Positions 1 through 7,115 are shown, counted from the stretch's first letter. The stretch is 8,086 bases of DNA from Methylomonas sp. (GCA_028688235.1 JAQTYP010000140.1:1-8086), one strand, 5' to 3'. Numbers and translations: made by a program. Notes: generated from the letters alone by a model not told the origin.

Positions 1-717
1 GATCTGGGCCGGCGGCGCCAGCGAATCGATTACCTCGTGAGCCAGTTCGTTTAGATCGACCTGGACCACCGCCTCGTGCATACGGCCGATACGGGAATAA
101 CGCAACACGCCGTCTATCAGCGCATCGAGACGCCTGACCCGTTGTATCAACAGGCGTAAATGTTCCTTCCCTTCGTCATCCAGCCGGTCGTGCTGATCGG
201 CGGCAATCCAGTCCGCCAGAGAACCGATGGCGCGAAGAGGGGCTTTCAAATCGTGAGACACCACATAAGCGAAGTTCTTCAACTCTTCGTTGGTGACTTC
301 CAGCTCATGTATCATCCGCTTTTGTTCCGCCTCGAGATTCTTTCGGGCGGTAATGTCGTACACCGTAGCCAAGACACTACCGCCGTCGATCGGGCTGACG
401 CTGACATCGGCGGCAAATTCTTTGCCGTTTTTGCACAGGGCAAAAATATTGAGCATGCCTCCCATCATCCGGCTTTCCGGACAAGCTCCAAATTTTTCAC
501 GCTTTTCGATATGCGAAGCCCTGAAACGCGCTGGAATCAAGTCTTCGATAGTCAGCCGGACAAACTCCTCTTGCTGATAACCGAACAAGCGCCGCGCGGC
601 AGGATTGGCCCATGATATGCTGCCGTCGGCAGCAATGATAAGCATGGCATCGGCTGCCATATCCATCAGCCAGAAGGCATCATGCTTCAGTAAAACATCG
701 GGAGTGTCAGTCGCCAT
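1..717 (-). CDS. PAS-domain sensor histidine kinase, N-terminal part (C-terminus outside window)
   Basis: This is the first 239 codons of a sensor kinase that autophosphorylates on histidine and passes the phosphate to a response regulator. The frame is open to the window edge, so the ATP-binding domain is not visible. Residues about 15-125 form a PAS domain (AADAMLIIAADGSISWANPA, then a ..VYDITARK end). Residues 126-150 are a helical linker. The HisKA dimerisation helix carries the H-box VVSHDLKAPLRAIGSL with H155 as phospho-acceptor, the 'SHDL..PLR' style seen in phytochrome-like and related kinases. I see no membrane segment or signal peptide, so the visible part is cytoplasmic. The ATG at 717 is preceded by AAGGG at 723-727, 5 nt upstream. 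No partner regulator lies beside it on this side. The family is clear; the signal sensed is unknown. Confidence 0.9.
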   Translation of the reverse strand, partial: MATDTPDVLLKHDAFWLMDMAADAMLIIAADGSISWANPAARRLFGYQQEEFVRLTIEDLIPARFRASHIEKREKFGACPESRMMGGMLNIFALCKNGKEFAADVSVSPIDGGSVLATVYDITARKNLEAEQKRMIHELEVTNEELKNFAYVVSHDLKAPLRAIGSLADWIAADQHDRLDDEGKEHLRLLIQRVRRLDALIDGVLRYSRIGRMHEAVVQVDLNELAHEVIDSLAPPAQI

Positions 718-763
718 AAAAACCCTTCAGACCTCATTCCTGAAATCAGTGAAAATCCGCACT

Positions 764-791
764 ATAGTATCAGATGCTAATACTAGGCAAA
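764..791 (-). promoter_or_regulatory. Candidate promoter and small dyad upstream of the PAS kinase
   Basis: Reading the minus strand, TTTGCC (786-791) and TACTAT (764-769) are 16 nt apart, about 45-70 nt upstream of the kinase ATG. A 6-bp inverted repeat, TAGTAT (765-770) and ATACTA (780-785) with a 9-nt spacer, overlaps the -10 element and could be an operator. The -35 match is weak. This is inference from consensus matching only. Confidence 0.3.
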
Positions 792-868
792 TTTAATCAT
801 GCTCAAATGGCATTATTGCTAAATGAATCACGAAGTTATTTATCCGCTTATGGCTGCAATCTCTCTAG

Positions 869-1768
869 TCAATGTTTGTTCGCCTGCGCCTGTTTCAATA
901 ATTCGTCGATAAAATAACGGCAATACGAAGGCAGATACAACTGTTTCAGATAGGCGATTTTGGTCGTCGAAGGCGCTATCAGCGCCGACAAATCCAGCGC
1001 CACCAAATCGGCGTCTTTTCCTGGCTCGTAAGAGGTTTCGGCGATGATGCCCACTCCCAATCCCAGTCTGACATAGGTTTTGATCACGTCGGAATCGGCC
1101 GCGGCCAACACGATGTCTGGCTGCACACCGGCTTCGCCAAAGGCCCGCTCTATCGCCGAGCGTCCGGTAAATCCCGGACTATAGGTCAGGATAGGGTAGC
1201 CAGCCAGACGTTCGAGACTCAATTTGCCGTCCGCCAACGGGTGTCCTGTCGGCACCACCGCCACATGATGCCACTGATAACAAGGCCTTAGTATCAGATC
1301 GTCGACTTCGGCCAACTTTTCGGTGCAAATGGCAATATCCGCCTCATGCTTGTGCAATAGCTCGATCAAATCGTCCGGCGATGACTGCACCATGTAAATC
1401 TTGATGCCTGGGTATTTTTCCCTAAAATTTTTTACCGGCATCGGTAACAGGTATTTGGCCTGGGTATGCGTCGTTGCGACATGCAAGGCTCCGTTGCGGT
1501 TATCGCGAAAATCGTCGGCCATGCTTTGTATATTCTTCTTGGCCTTATGAATTTGGTCGACTTCCCTGATGATGCGTTCGCCCAGGGGGGTCAGACCCAG
1601 CAGGCGCTTGCCGTGCCGCTCGAACAGCGACGAACCGAGTTCGGCTTCGAGCAGCTGCAACTGACGGCTGACGGCCGACTGCACGACGTGCATTTTTTCA
1701 GCGGCTCTACTGAGATTGAAGTCCGTTTCCTGTAAAACGCGCAACAACTCCAACTGATTTAAATTCAT
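869..1768 (-). CDS. LysR-family transcriptional regulator, CysB/Cbl-like
   Basis: This is a DNA-binding regulator of 299 residues. The winged helix-turn-helix spans residues 1-60 (NLSRAAEKMHVVQSAVSRQL, then LEAELGSSLFERHGKRLLGLTPLG) and is followed by a linker helix and a two-lobed effector domain. The effector domain is CysB-like: ATTHTQAKY at 98-106, AICTEKL near 146-152, PCYQWHH at 162-168, GFTGRSAIERAF at 199-210 and DSDVIKTYVRLGLGVGIIA at 225-243. T100, T102, Q103, T149 and T201 fall at or next to positions that bind sulfate or acetylserine in CysB, so a similar anionic effector is plausible. At 299 residues it lacks about 25 C-terminal residues of E. coli CysB (324). It starts 34 bp after the ald stop on the same strand, with AAGGA at 1779-1783 placed 10 nt before the ATG, so it is probably cotranscribed with ald. 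It may regulate ald, sulfur genes or both; the sequence does not decide. It should not be called cysB without phylogeny. Confidence 0.9.
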   Translation of the reverse strand: MNLNQLELLRVLQETDFNLSRAAEKMHVVQSAVSRQLQLLEAELGSSLFERHGKRLLGLTPLGERIIREVDQIHKAKKNIQSMADDFRDNRNGALHVATTHTQAKYLLPMPVKNFREKYPGIKIYMVQSSPDDLIELLHKHEADIAICTEKLAEVDDLILRPCYQWHHVAVVPTGHPLADGKLSLERLAGYPILTYSPGFTGRSAIERAFGEAGVQPDIVLAAADSDVIKTYVRLGLGVGIIAETSYEPGKDADLVALDLSALIAPSTTKIAYLKQLYLPSYCRYFIDELLKQAQANKH

Positions 1769-1802
1769 TCCCTCTTAGTCCTTGTCTGTCTCGATCTATT
1801 GC

Positions 1803-2915
1803 TTATTCGAAATCACCCGAATAGGCGCGATACCTATCCTGCATCGCGAAGGCTTCGGCCACCGGTTTGCAGGTGATATACCCCTGATAGGTATTCAGGG
1901 CCTTGGCAAATCCAGTATCGTCGTTTAATGCGCTCAAGCCCTTTTCGGCCAGCTTCAACACGTAAGGCAGCGTCGCATCGGTCAACGCCAATGTCGAAGT
2001 ACGGGGATACGCGCCTGGCATGTTGCCGACGCAATAATGAATGACGCCGTGTTGTTGGTAAACCGGCGCTTCGTGGGTCGTGACGTGGGCCGTCTCGACA
2101 CACCCGCCCTGATCGATGCTGACGTCGACTATCACCGAGCCGGGCTGCATGCTTTGCACCATGGCTTCCGTCACGACATGAGCCGCCCGCGCACCGTGCA
2201 TCAAGACGGCCCCGACCACCAGATCGGCATCACGGATCTGCGCGGCTATCGTGCCGGGCTCGGAAAGCACAAAATCGATATCGCCGGAAATTTCTCGCCT
2301 CAGGCGCTCACCGCTTTCCGCCAATAAACCGGCTACCGTTACATTGGCTCCCAAGCCTATCGCGGTACTGGCCGCATGCCTGCCGACCACGCCATCGCCG
2401 ATAATCAGCACCCGTCCGTGGCGTTTTCCCAGCACGGACCCGAGCATCACGCCCTTACCGCCGTTGCAGGCCGCCAAATAATGACTACCCATTTGCACCG
2501 CCATATTCCCGGCTATCGCACTCATGGGGGCCAGCAACGGCAAGCGGCCGTTGCCGTTTTCCAATGTTTCGTAGGCCACGGCGCTGGTTTTTGCATTCAA
2601 CAGGGTTTCGGTCAGCGCCAAGGGCACTCCGGCCAGATGAAAATAGGTAAATACGATCTGTCGTTTCAGATACCGGTATTCCGTTTCGACGGGCTCTTTA
2701 ACCTTTACGACTAAATCCCGAGCCCATGCCTGTTCGGTCCCAACGATTTCCGCTCCGGCTTGCCGGTAAGCCTGATCACTGAATCCCGAACCCAGACCCG
2801 CCCCCTGTTCGACGAAAACACTATGGCCGCGGCACACTAATTCTCCAACGCCCGATGGCGTCAGACCCACCCGGTTTTCTTTGATTTTGACTTCTTTGAT
2901 AAGACCGACGCGCAT
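1803..2915 (-). CDS. ald: Alanine dehydrogenase
   Basis: This cytoplasmic enzyme interconverts L-alanine and pyruvate plus ammonium with a nicotinamide coenzyme. The 370-residue length matches the family (about 371). Catalytic positions are present: R15, K73 (KVKEP), H93 (YFHLAG) and D268 (SIDQGG), with the YCVGNMPGAYPRTST segment at 294-308. The Rossmann glycine motif IIGDGVVGRHAA lies at 171-182. The end of the second beta strand reads NVTVAGLLAES (191-201); family members normally have VLD there, with the Asp holding the adenosine ribose of NAD, so G196 replaces that Asp. The frame extends 17 codons upstream to an ATG at 2966. I chose the ATG at 2915 because MRVGLIKEVK is the canonical N-terminus and a strong ribosome binding site precedes it. 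The gene is first in a probable operon with the LysR gene. The nearest alternative, the PntA-like transhydrogenase, is excluded by length and by the DQGG and NMP motifs. Confidence 0.95.
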   Translation of the reverse strand: MRVGLIKEVKIKENRVGLTPSGVGELVCRGHSVFVEQGAGLGSGFSDQAYRQAGAEIVGTEQAWARDLVVKVKEPVETEYRYLKRQIVFTYFHLAGVPLALTETLLNAKTSAVAYETLENGNGRLPLLAPMSAIAGNMAVQMGSHYLAACNGGKGVMLGSVLGKRHGRVLIIGDGVVGRHAASTAIGLGANVTVAGLLAESGERLRREISGDIDFVLSEPGTIAAQIRDADLVVGAVLMHGARAAHVVTEAMVQSMQPGSVIVDVSIDQGGCVETAHVTTHEAPVYQQHGVIHYCVGNMPGAYPRTSTLALTDATLPYVLKLAEKGLSALNDDTGFAKALNTYQGYITCKPVAEAFAMQDRYRAYSGDFE

Positions 2916-2925
2916 GACACTAAAA

Positions 2926-2934
2926 CTCCCCCTT
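2926..2934 (-). promoter_or_regulatory. Ribosome binding site deciding the ald start
   Basis: The minus strand reads AAGGGGGAG, 10 nt upstream of the ATG at 2915. It lies inside the 17-codon N-terminal extension that begins at 2966. It therefore argues against that longer start and for the family-typical MRVGLIKE start. Confidence 0.75.
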
Positions 2935-2961
2935 TGTATCGCTTTCAGGAACGGCATGGCC

Positions 2962-2977
2962 GGCAATCTAAATTGCC
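2962..2977. promoter_or_regulatory. 16-bp palindrome, candidate operator in the divergent region
   Basis: GGCAATCTAAATTGCC has 6-bp perfect arms around a 4-nt centre. On the minus strand it covers the -10 of a candidate ald promoter, CTGACA (2990-2995), 17 nt, TTTAGA (2967-2972). On the plus strand it covers the -35 of a candidate kinase promoter. A protein bound here could affect both directions. The LysR protein encoded downstream of ald is one candidate; that link is inferred. Confidence 0.4.
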
Positions 2978-3002
2978 ACTTAATTTAACTGTCAGGTAGA
3001 TT
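2973..3002 (+). promoter_or_regulatory. Candidate promoter of the hemerythrin kinase operon
   Basis: TTGCCA (2973-2978, 5 of 6 to consensus) is 18 nt from TAGATT (2997-3002, 4 of 6). A second possible -10, CATAAT (3044-3049), lies further down with a poor -35. Either would give a leader of roughly 90-140 nt before the ATG at 3147. Weak evidence, consensus matching only. Confidence 0.3.
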
Positions 3003-3024
3003 ATCCTGCCGATTATCGGATAAC
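2999..3024. promoter_or_regulatory. Repeated GATTATC motif with inverted partner between ald and the kinase
   Basis: GATTATC occurs at 2999-3005 and again at 3011-3017. The second copy forms a short dyad, TTATC G GATAA (3013-3023). The 12-nt spacing between copies puts them about one helical turn apart, as expected for a dimeric or cooperative regulator. The binder cannot be named. Confidence 0.3.
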
Positions 3025-3146
3025 ATCTTAACCAAGTGTATTACATAATGCTCGGTGTATTATTCAATCACTTTCGAATCCGCCAGGGCAGCAGTGAAGC
3101 TTACGAAACTTCATCCGCATTTTTCAACGACTATCGCATCGAAATT

Positions 3147-4895
3147 ATGGCCATTTTGACCTGGAACGATAAGCTTGATATTGGCCTGCCTTCGGTGGAC
3201 CAGCAACACCGGCAGCTGATCGATATTTTAAATCAGCTCGACGAGGCCGTGGCATTGGGCAACGAACCCGGCAAAGTGCCCGAGTTGATTCGGGCCCTGA
3301 TCGAATACACGCAATATCACTTCGAACACGAAGAACAATTGATGCGCGACGCTCACTATGACTGCCGCAAGTATTTCGACCACAAACTCGAACACGAAGC
3401 GTTCATTCAACGAGTCAAGCAGGGCCGGGAAAATGCGGCGCAATGCCCTGACACGGTTTCCAATGAGCTGATTGACTTTCTGGTCAAATGGCTGATGGAC
3501 CATATTCTATTTTCCGACAAACAAATGGCATTGGAATTGAACCCAAAAAGCCAAACCAGCGAATCTACCCTCCGCAAAGAACAAACCGACATCATGCAGA
3601 GTAATCTTTACTCGGCTTTACGTGAAAGCGAGACGCGTTTTAAGGAACTCGCCGACCAACTGCCGGCATTGGTCTGGATCACCAACAGCAAACAAATACC
3701 ACTTTTCTGCAACCGATTCTGGCTGCAGATTTGCGGCCTCTCCCGTCAGGATGTCGCCCCATCCAACTGGCATAGCGCGGTCAATCCCGCCGATGTCGCG
3801 TTGCTCGAGCGAGCTTACGATAGCGTCGCTAAAGAGCGGTCCGAACAGCAAGTCGAATACCGTATCGATAGACCCGGCCAGGACAGCATTTGGATCCTGG
3901 AAAAAATCATTCCGCGCATCCTTAGAAACGGAGAATTCGCCGGGCTCATGGGGTTGGGCATGGATATCAGCCTCCAAAAGCAAGCCGCGGCCAATCTGGA
4001 ACAACTTGTCGATCAGCGCACCCAAGAATTAGTGGACACCAACAGGAAACTGGAAATCGAGAAAAATCAGCAACTTTCGTTGAACCGCCAGCTCAAGGAA
4101 ATGCAGGGACATCTAGTGCAGTCCGAAAAAATGGCATCGCTGGGACAACTGGCGGCCGGCGTTGCCCACGAAATCAACAACCCTCTGGGTTATATCTGTT
4201 CCAATCTGAATACTCTGCAACAATATATGCGCGACCTCTTGGAAATCGTCGCCAGCGCCCAGCATACGGTCCGGCAATTACCTGCCGGCAACGAAGCCCT
4301 AAGCGAATTCGAGCGATTACTCCAACGCGTTGATCTTGAATTCATAAAACAGGATATTCCCGACCTGATCAGCGAGGCCATGGAAGGCGCATCGAGGGCC
4401 AAGAAGATCGTACAGGATCTGCGCGACTTCTCCCATATAGACAAGCACGATGCCAGCACATTCGACTTGGAAGCCGGTATCGATGCCACGTTGAATATCG
4501 TCAATAACGAAATCAAATACAAAGCGGAAGTCGTCAAGGAATACGGCGGCATCGCGCCTTTCGTTTGCGTCGGCAGCCAAATCAATCAAGTCATCTTGAA
4601 TCTTTTGGTGAACGCGGCACAAGCGATCAAGGAATTCGGCAAAATCACGATCAGGACGGGGAGCGAAAACGACGAGCGTATCTGGTTCGAAGTTGAAGAT
4701 ACGGGAAGCGGTATTCCTGAGGAGATTCAGGCCAAAATTTTCGATCCCTTTTTTACGACCAAACCGGTCGGAAAAGGGACGGGCCTGGGCTTGTCTTTAT
4801 CCTACAAGATCGTGCAAGATCATCAAGGTCAACTTGATTTACAATCCAAAGTGGGGCATGGCACTAAATTCAGAGTCACTTTACCTCGCCGTTAA
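3147..4895 (+). CDS. Hemerythrin-PAS sensor histidine kinase
   Basis: This soluble 582-residue kinase is a candidate oxygen or redox sensor. Residues 1-132 are a bacteriohemerythrin domain with the full di-iron set: H21, H58, E62, H79, H83, H119 and D124. Residues about 155-280 are a PAS domain (ETRFKELADQLPALVWIT, ending GLGMDISLQKQA). A coiled coil covers about 282-325. The HisKA H-box SEKMASLGQLAAGVAHEINN places the phospho-histidine at H341. The ATPase domain shows N485 and N489 (NQVILNLLVNAAQAI), DTGSGIP at 518-524 and FDPFFTTKPVGKGTGLGLS at 532-550. No membrane segment is seen. The frame is open from an ATG at 3036, but I chose 3147 because the hemerythrin fold normally begins a few residues before its first Trp (MAILTWNDKL) and the upstream stretch has no family match. 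Neither start has a clear ribosome binding site. The response regulator follows after 24 bp and is the likely partner. Confidence 0.92.
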   Translation: MAILTWNDKLDIGLPSVDQQHRQLIDILNQLDEAVALGNEPGKVPELIRALIEYTQYHFEHEEQLMRDAHYDCRKYFDHKLEHEAFIQRVKQGRENAAQCPDTVSNELIDFLVKWLMDHILFSDKQMALELNPKSQTSESTLRKEQTDIMQSNLYSALRESETRFKELADQLPALVWITNSKQIPLFCNRFWLQICGLSRQDVAPSNWHSAVNPADVALLERAYDSVAKERSEQQVEYRIDRPGQDSIWILEKIIPRILRNGEFAGLMGLGMDISLQKQAAANLEQLVDQRTQELVDTNRKLEIEKNQQLSLNRQLKEMQGHLVQSEKMASLGQLAAGVAHEINNPLGYICSNLNTLQQYMRDLLEIVASAQHTVRQLPAGNEALSEFERLLQRVDLEFIKQDIPDLISEAMEGASRAKKIVQDLRDFSHIDKHDASTFDLEAGIDATLNIVNNEIKYKAEVVKEYGGIAPFVCVGSQINQVILNLLVNAAQAIKEFGKITIRTGSENDERIWFEVEDTGSGIPEEIQAKIFDPFFTTKPVGKGTGLGLSLSYKIVQDHQGQLDLQSKVGHGTKFRVTLPRR

Positions 4896-4919
4896 TTCAC
4901 CCGTATCGGTTTTCCGCCC

Positions 4920-6215
4920 ATGATAGAGAACAGCCTAGCACCCAGTCCCGCCACGTTGTTGTTCGTCGATGACGAGCCCAATATCCTGAAGGCGTTAAAA
5001 CGCTTGTTCCGTTCGGCCGAATACAGCGTACTGTTGGCGGAAGGCGGCGAAGAAGGTCTGCAAATTCTGGAACAGAATGCCGTCGACCTGGTCGTTTCGG
5101 ACATGCGCATGCCGCAAATGGACGGAGCCGAATTCTTATCCCGCGTTGCCGAACGTTGGCCGGATACGATACGCATTCTGCTGACAGGCTATGCCGATCT
5201 GGAATCGACCATCGTCGCCGTCAACAAAGGCAAAATCTATAGCTATTGCAGCAAACCCTGGGAAGATAACGATCTTAAAACCTTGGTTGGCAACGCGCTG
5301 GAGAAGAAGCGTTTACTGGACGAACGCAAGCAATTGTTCGCGATCATCAACCAGCAAAACCAGGAGCTGAAAGAACTCAACGATCAATTGGAAGAAAAGG
5401 TACAGCTGCGTACCGAACAACTGAAATTATCGCTGCAACGCATAGACAATGCCCATAACGGCCTGAAAAAACAATTTGCCAACACGATCAAAACCATAGC
5501 CCACATCATCGAGATGCGGCCGGGCATCAAGAGCGGGCACTCCAACTACATCGCCGAACAAGACAGAGAGGTGGCATTACACCTGAAATTGCCGGCGGAC
5601 GACGTCAAGGATATATTGTTCGCAGGCTTGTTATCCCAATTGGGAAAAATGAGTTTACCGGACAGCCTGCTTCAGCAACCCTTGTGCCAAATGTCGATTT
5701 CCGCCAAGAAGCGTTATTCGAGCCACGGCCAGGAAGGCTGGCTGTTATTGAGCAACATAGAGCAACTCAAAAACGCCGCCGAACTGATACTCCACCAACA
5801 TGAATATTACGACGGCTCCGGCGAACCCCACGGCCTGTCGGGCGAAAGCATACCCTTGGGGTCGAGAATTCTGACCGTGGTGCGCGATTACATCTGCTGC
5901 CTAGACGGCTATCTAACCGGCGTTCAAATGAGCGTGGAACATGCCAGAGATCATTTATCGGCCCAGAAAGGCAGACTGTACGACCCCGGTGTCGTGGATT
6001 CATTCCTGCAAATATTGGCGGCGTCCAAAAGCAAGGACGAGCGTCCCGTCATCGAAATGTCGTGGACGCAATTACGTCCCGGCATGGAGGCGGCGGAGAT
6101 TCTGCACAACGGCATCCTTTACTTGAAAGACCAGGTACTCACCGAAAGCCAGGTCGACAAGATTCTGGACATGCGCAGACAAAGCAAAGACCTGATCGTC
6201 AGGATTAGAGTTTAA
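4920..6215 (+). CDS. Response regulator with degenerate HD-GYP-type output domain
   Basis: This 431-residue regulator has a REC domain at 10-125: D17 and D18, phospho-acceptor D61 in VVSDMRMPQMDG, T89 in RILLTGYADL and K112 in SKPW. A long coiled coil covers about 128-180. Residues 185-365 resemble HD-GYP, the c-di-GMP phosphodiesterase fold, with GHSNYIA (H207), LGKMSLPD (K243), SSHGQEG (H269) and HEYYDGSGEPHGL (294-306). Key positions are lost: the HD dyad is S239-Q240, the first His of HHE is Q293, GYP reads GEP, and the usual ADVFDAL is replaced around 321-328. Catalysis is therefore unlikely, while a binding or scaffold role is possible. The tail from 378 (EMSWTQLRPGMEAAEIL) resembles the small C-terminal domain of RpfG-type regulators. 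The ATG lacks a clear Shine-Dalgarno sequence and sits 24 bp after the kinase stop, so translation may be coupled. The stop overlaps the convergent gene by 4 bp. Confidence 0.9.
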   Translation: MIENSLAPSPATLLFVDDEPNILKALKRLFRSAEYSVLLAEGGEEGLQILEQNAVDLVVSDMRMPQMDGAEFLSRVAERWPDTIRILLTGYADLESTIVAVNKGKIYSYCSKPWEDNDLKTLVGNALEKKRLLDERKQLFAIINQQNQELKELNDQLEEKVQLRTEQLKLSLQRIDNAHNGLKKQFANTIKTIAHIIEMRPGIKSGHSNYIAEQDREVALHLKLPADDVKDILFAGLLSQLGKMSLPDSLLQQPLCQMSISAKKRYSSHGQEGWLLLSNIEQLKNAAELILHQHEYYDGSGEPHGLSGESIPLGSRILTVVRDYICCLDGYLTGVQMSVEHARDHLSAQKGRLYDPGVVDSFLQILAASKSKDERPVIEMSWTQLRPGMEAAEILHNGILYLKDQVLTESQVDKILDMRRQSKDLIVRIRV

Positions 6216-6922
6216 TTCGCTCCGACCCCATAGGGCTTGAACAAATAGCGCAGATTATCCAAACCGTCTTCTATCGACCAAGTCACCGATTGGGTCAACA
6301 AATCCAGCAATATGATGCCGTTGACAGCCGCATCCTGACTGATGGCCGTCCTAAGCCGATTGGCCAGGGCTCTATTGATGACCTGCATTTCCGCATAAAT
6401 TTTCCTCAACCCGTCCAGATCCAGGGAATAGGCCTTTCCGTCCTTGTAAAGAAAATGCTGAGCCAGTAAATACATCGATGAAGTGCGGTAAATCGTCTCG
6501 TCTTCGCTGGCCAACGGCAGATGAAAACGCGCCATCGGCTTGAAATGCTCGGTATGCGGACAAGGACTGGTGGCGATCACCAATCCCAAAATCGAACTCA
6601 ATACTCGTTGCGCCGTGGTATTGGCGCTAATGCAACGCTCAGGGGTATACACGTCCATATGTACGCTTTGATACGAAACCATCGCCCCACACAGCTCTAT
6701 CAAGGGTAATAAATTTGCCGCGACCGGACACCTGGGCACACTGAGCGTCGACAACGGGCAATTACTGCACTGATGGCATTCCAAGGCGATCCAGGACGGG
6801 GCCGGCTCCGGCAGAACCGCCAGAAAATCGTTGGTGGCCTTATCCAGATGAATGGGAAATTCTATTGTATGGCCGTCATCGAATTTCAGCTTATACAATA
6901 TCAAACGGGAGTCATCCGACAC
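6212..6922 (-). CDS. Conserved-looking cysteine-rich protein of unknown function (possibly DUF6901-like)
   Basis: I do not recognise a function. From the GTG start the product has 236 residues; numbering below follows this start. It opens with a beta-rich segment (LILYKLKFDDGHTIEFPIHLD), followed by PSWIALECHQCSNC. The cysteine cluster is C49, C52, C55 and C65 (CxxCxxCP, nine residues, CP), then C78, C97 and C121 (SPCPHTEHFKPMARFHLP), which suggests a metal or iron-sulfur site. The C-terminal half is helical (about 150-225), with no signal peptide or membrane segment. From memory this resembles family DUF6901; that is not checked. An ATG at 6937 would add five residues but has no ribosome binding site, whereas GGAGG lies 8 nt before the GTG. 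It is convergent with the response regulator and shares 4 bp with it, so no terminator fits between them. The coding frame is convincing; the role is open. Confidence 0.75.
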   Translation of the reverse strand: MSDDSRLILYKLKFDDGHTIEFPIHLDKATNDFLAVLPEPAPSWIALECHQCSNCPLSTLSVPRCPVAANLLPLIELCGAMVSYQSVHMDVYTPERCISANTTAQRVLSSILGLVIATSPCPHTEHFKPMARFHLPLASEDETIYRTSSMYLLAQHFLYKDGKAYSLDLDGLRKIYAEMQVINRALANRLRTAISQDAAVNGIILLDLLTQSVTWSIEDGLDNLRYLFKPYGVGAN

Positions 6923-6930
6923 GTAGAAAG

Positions 6931-6935
6931 CCTCC
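6931..6935 (-). promoter_or_regulatory. Shine-Dalgarno GGAGG favouring a GTG start
   Basis: GGAGG on the minus strand ends 8 nt before GTG at 6922. It lies inside the first codons of the longer ATG frame (ATG at 6937, reading ATGGAGG), and upstream of that ATG I see no comparable site. This supports the shorter GTG-initiated product. Confidence 0.6.
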
Positions 6936-7059
6936 ATTAAAATGAATGAAATAGGCGCTCGCTGATAGCCAGACGACTACGATTTACCAAGTGATCGATA
7001 AAAAGTATACGTGTTCCTCGAAACTAAAGTCCCCTGTTTTTTCAGTGACCGTTAAATAG

Positions 7060-7080
7060 GCTCTGCTTACCACGCAGAGC
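7060..7080. repeat. Perfect 7-bp hairpin
   Basis: GCTCTGC (7060-7066) and GCAGAGC (7074-7080) flank a 7-nt loop. No T-tract follows on either strand, so I do not call it a terminator. It lies upstream of the cysteine-rich gene, at the edge of the repeat-rich region. Confidence 0.55.
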
Positions 7081-7115
7081 GCTTAGTTCCACTATGTCAG
7101 ATTATCCATGATTTC

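Noticed and set aside
160..615. Plus-strand open frame of 151 codons
   Set aside because: It is antisense to the PAS kinase, which has clear domain motifs in the opposite frame; the plus-strand protein shows no family pattern.
795..817. Stem AATCATGC / GCATTATT as terminator of the LysR gene
   Set aside because: There is a mismatch in a short AT-rich stem, no T-tract follows in the direction of transcription, and it lies over 50 nt past the stop.
2916..2966. 17-residue extension of alanine dehydrogenase
   Set aside because: The strong ribosome binding site lies within it and the family N-terminus begins at the ATG at 2915.
3036..3146. 37-residue N-terminal extension of the hemerythrin kinase
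   Set aside because: The domain begins naturally at the ATG at 3147, the extension has no family resemblance or ribosome binding site, and one candidate -10 lies inside it.
3618..4025. Overlapping open frames on both strands inside the kinase gene
   Set aside because: They fall wholly within the PAS region of the kinase and have no ribosome binding site or recognisable motifs.
7060..7080. Hairpin as an intrinsic terminator
   Set aside because: The stem is perfect but no run of T follows on either strand, and no gene ends next to it.
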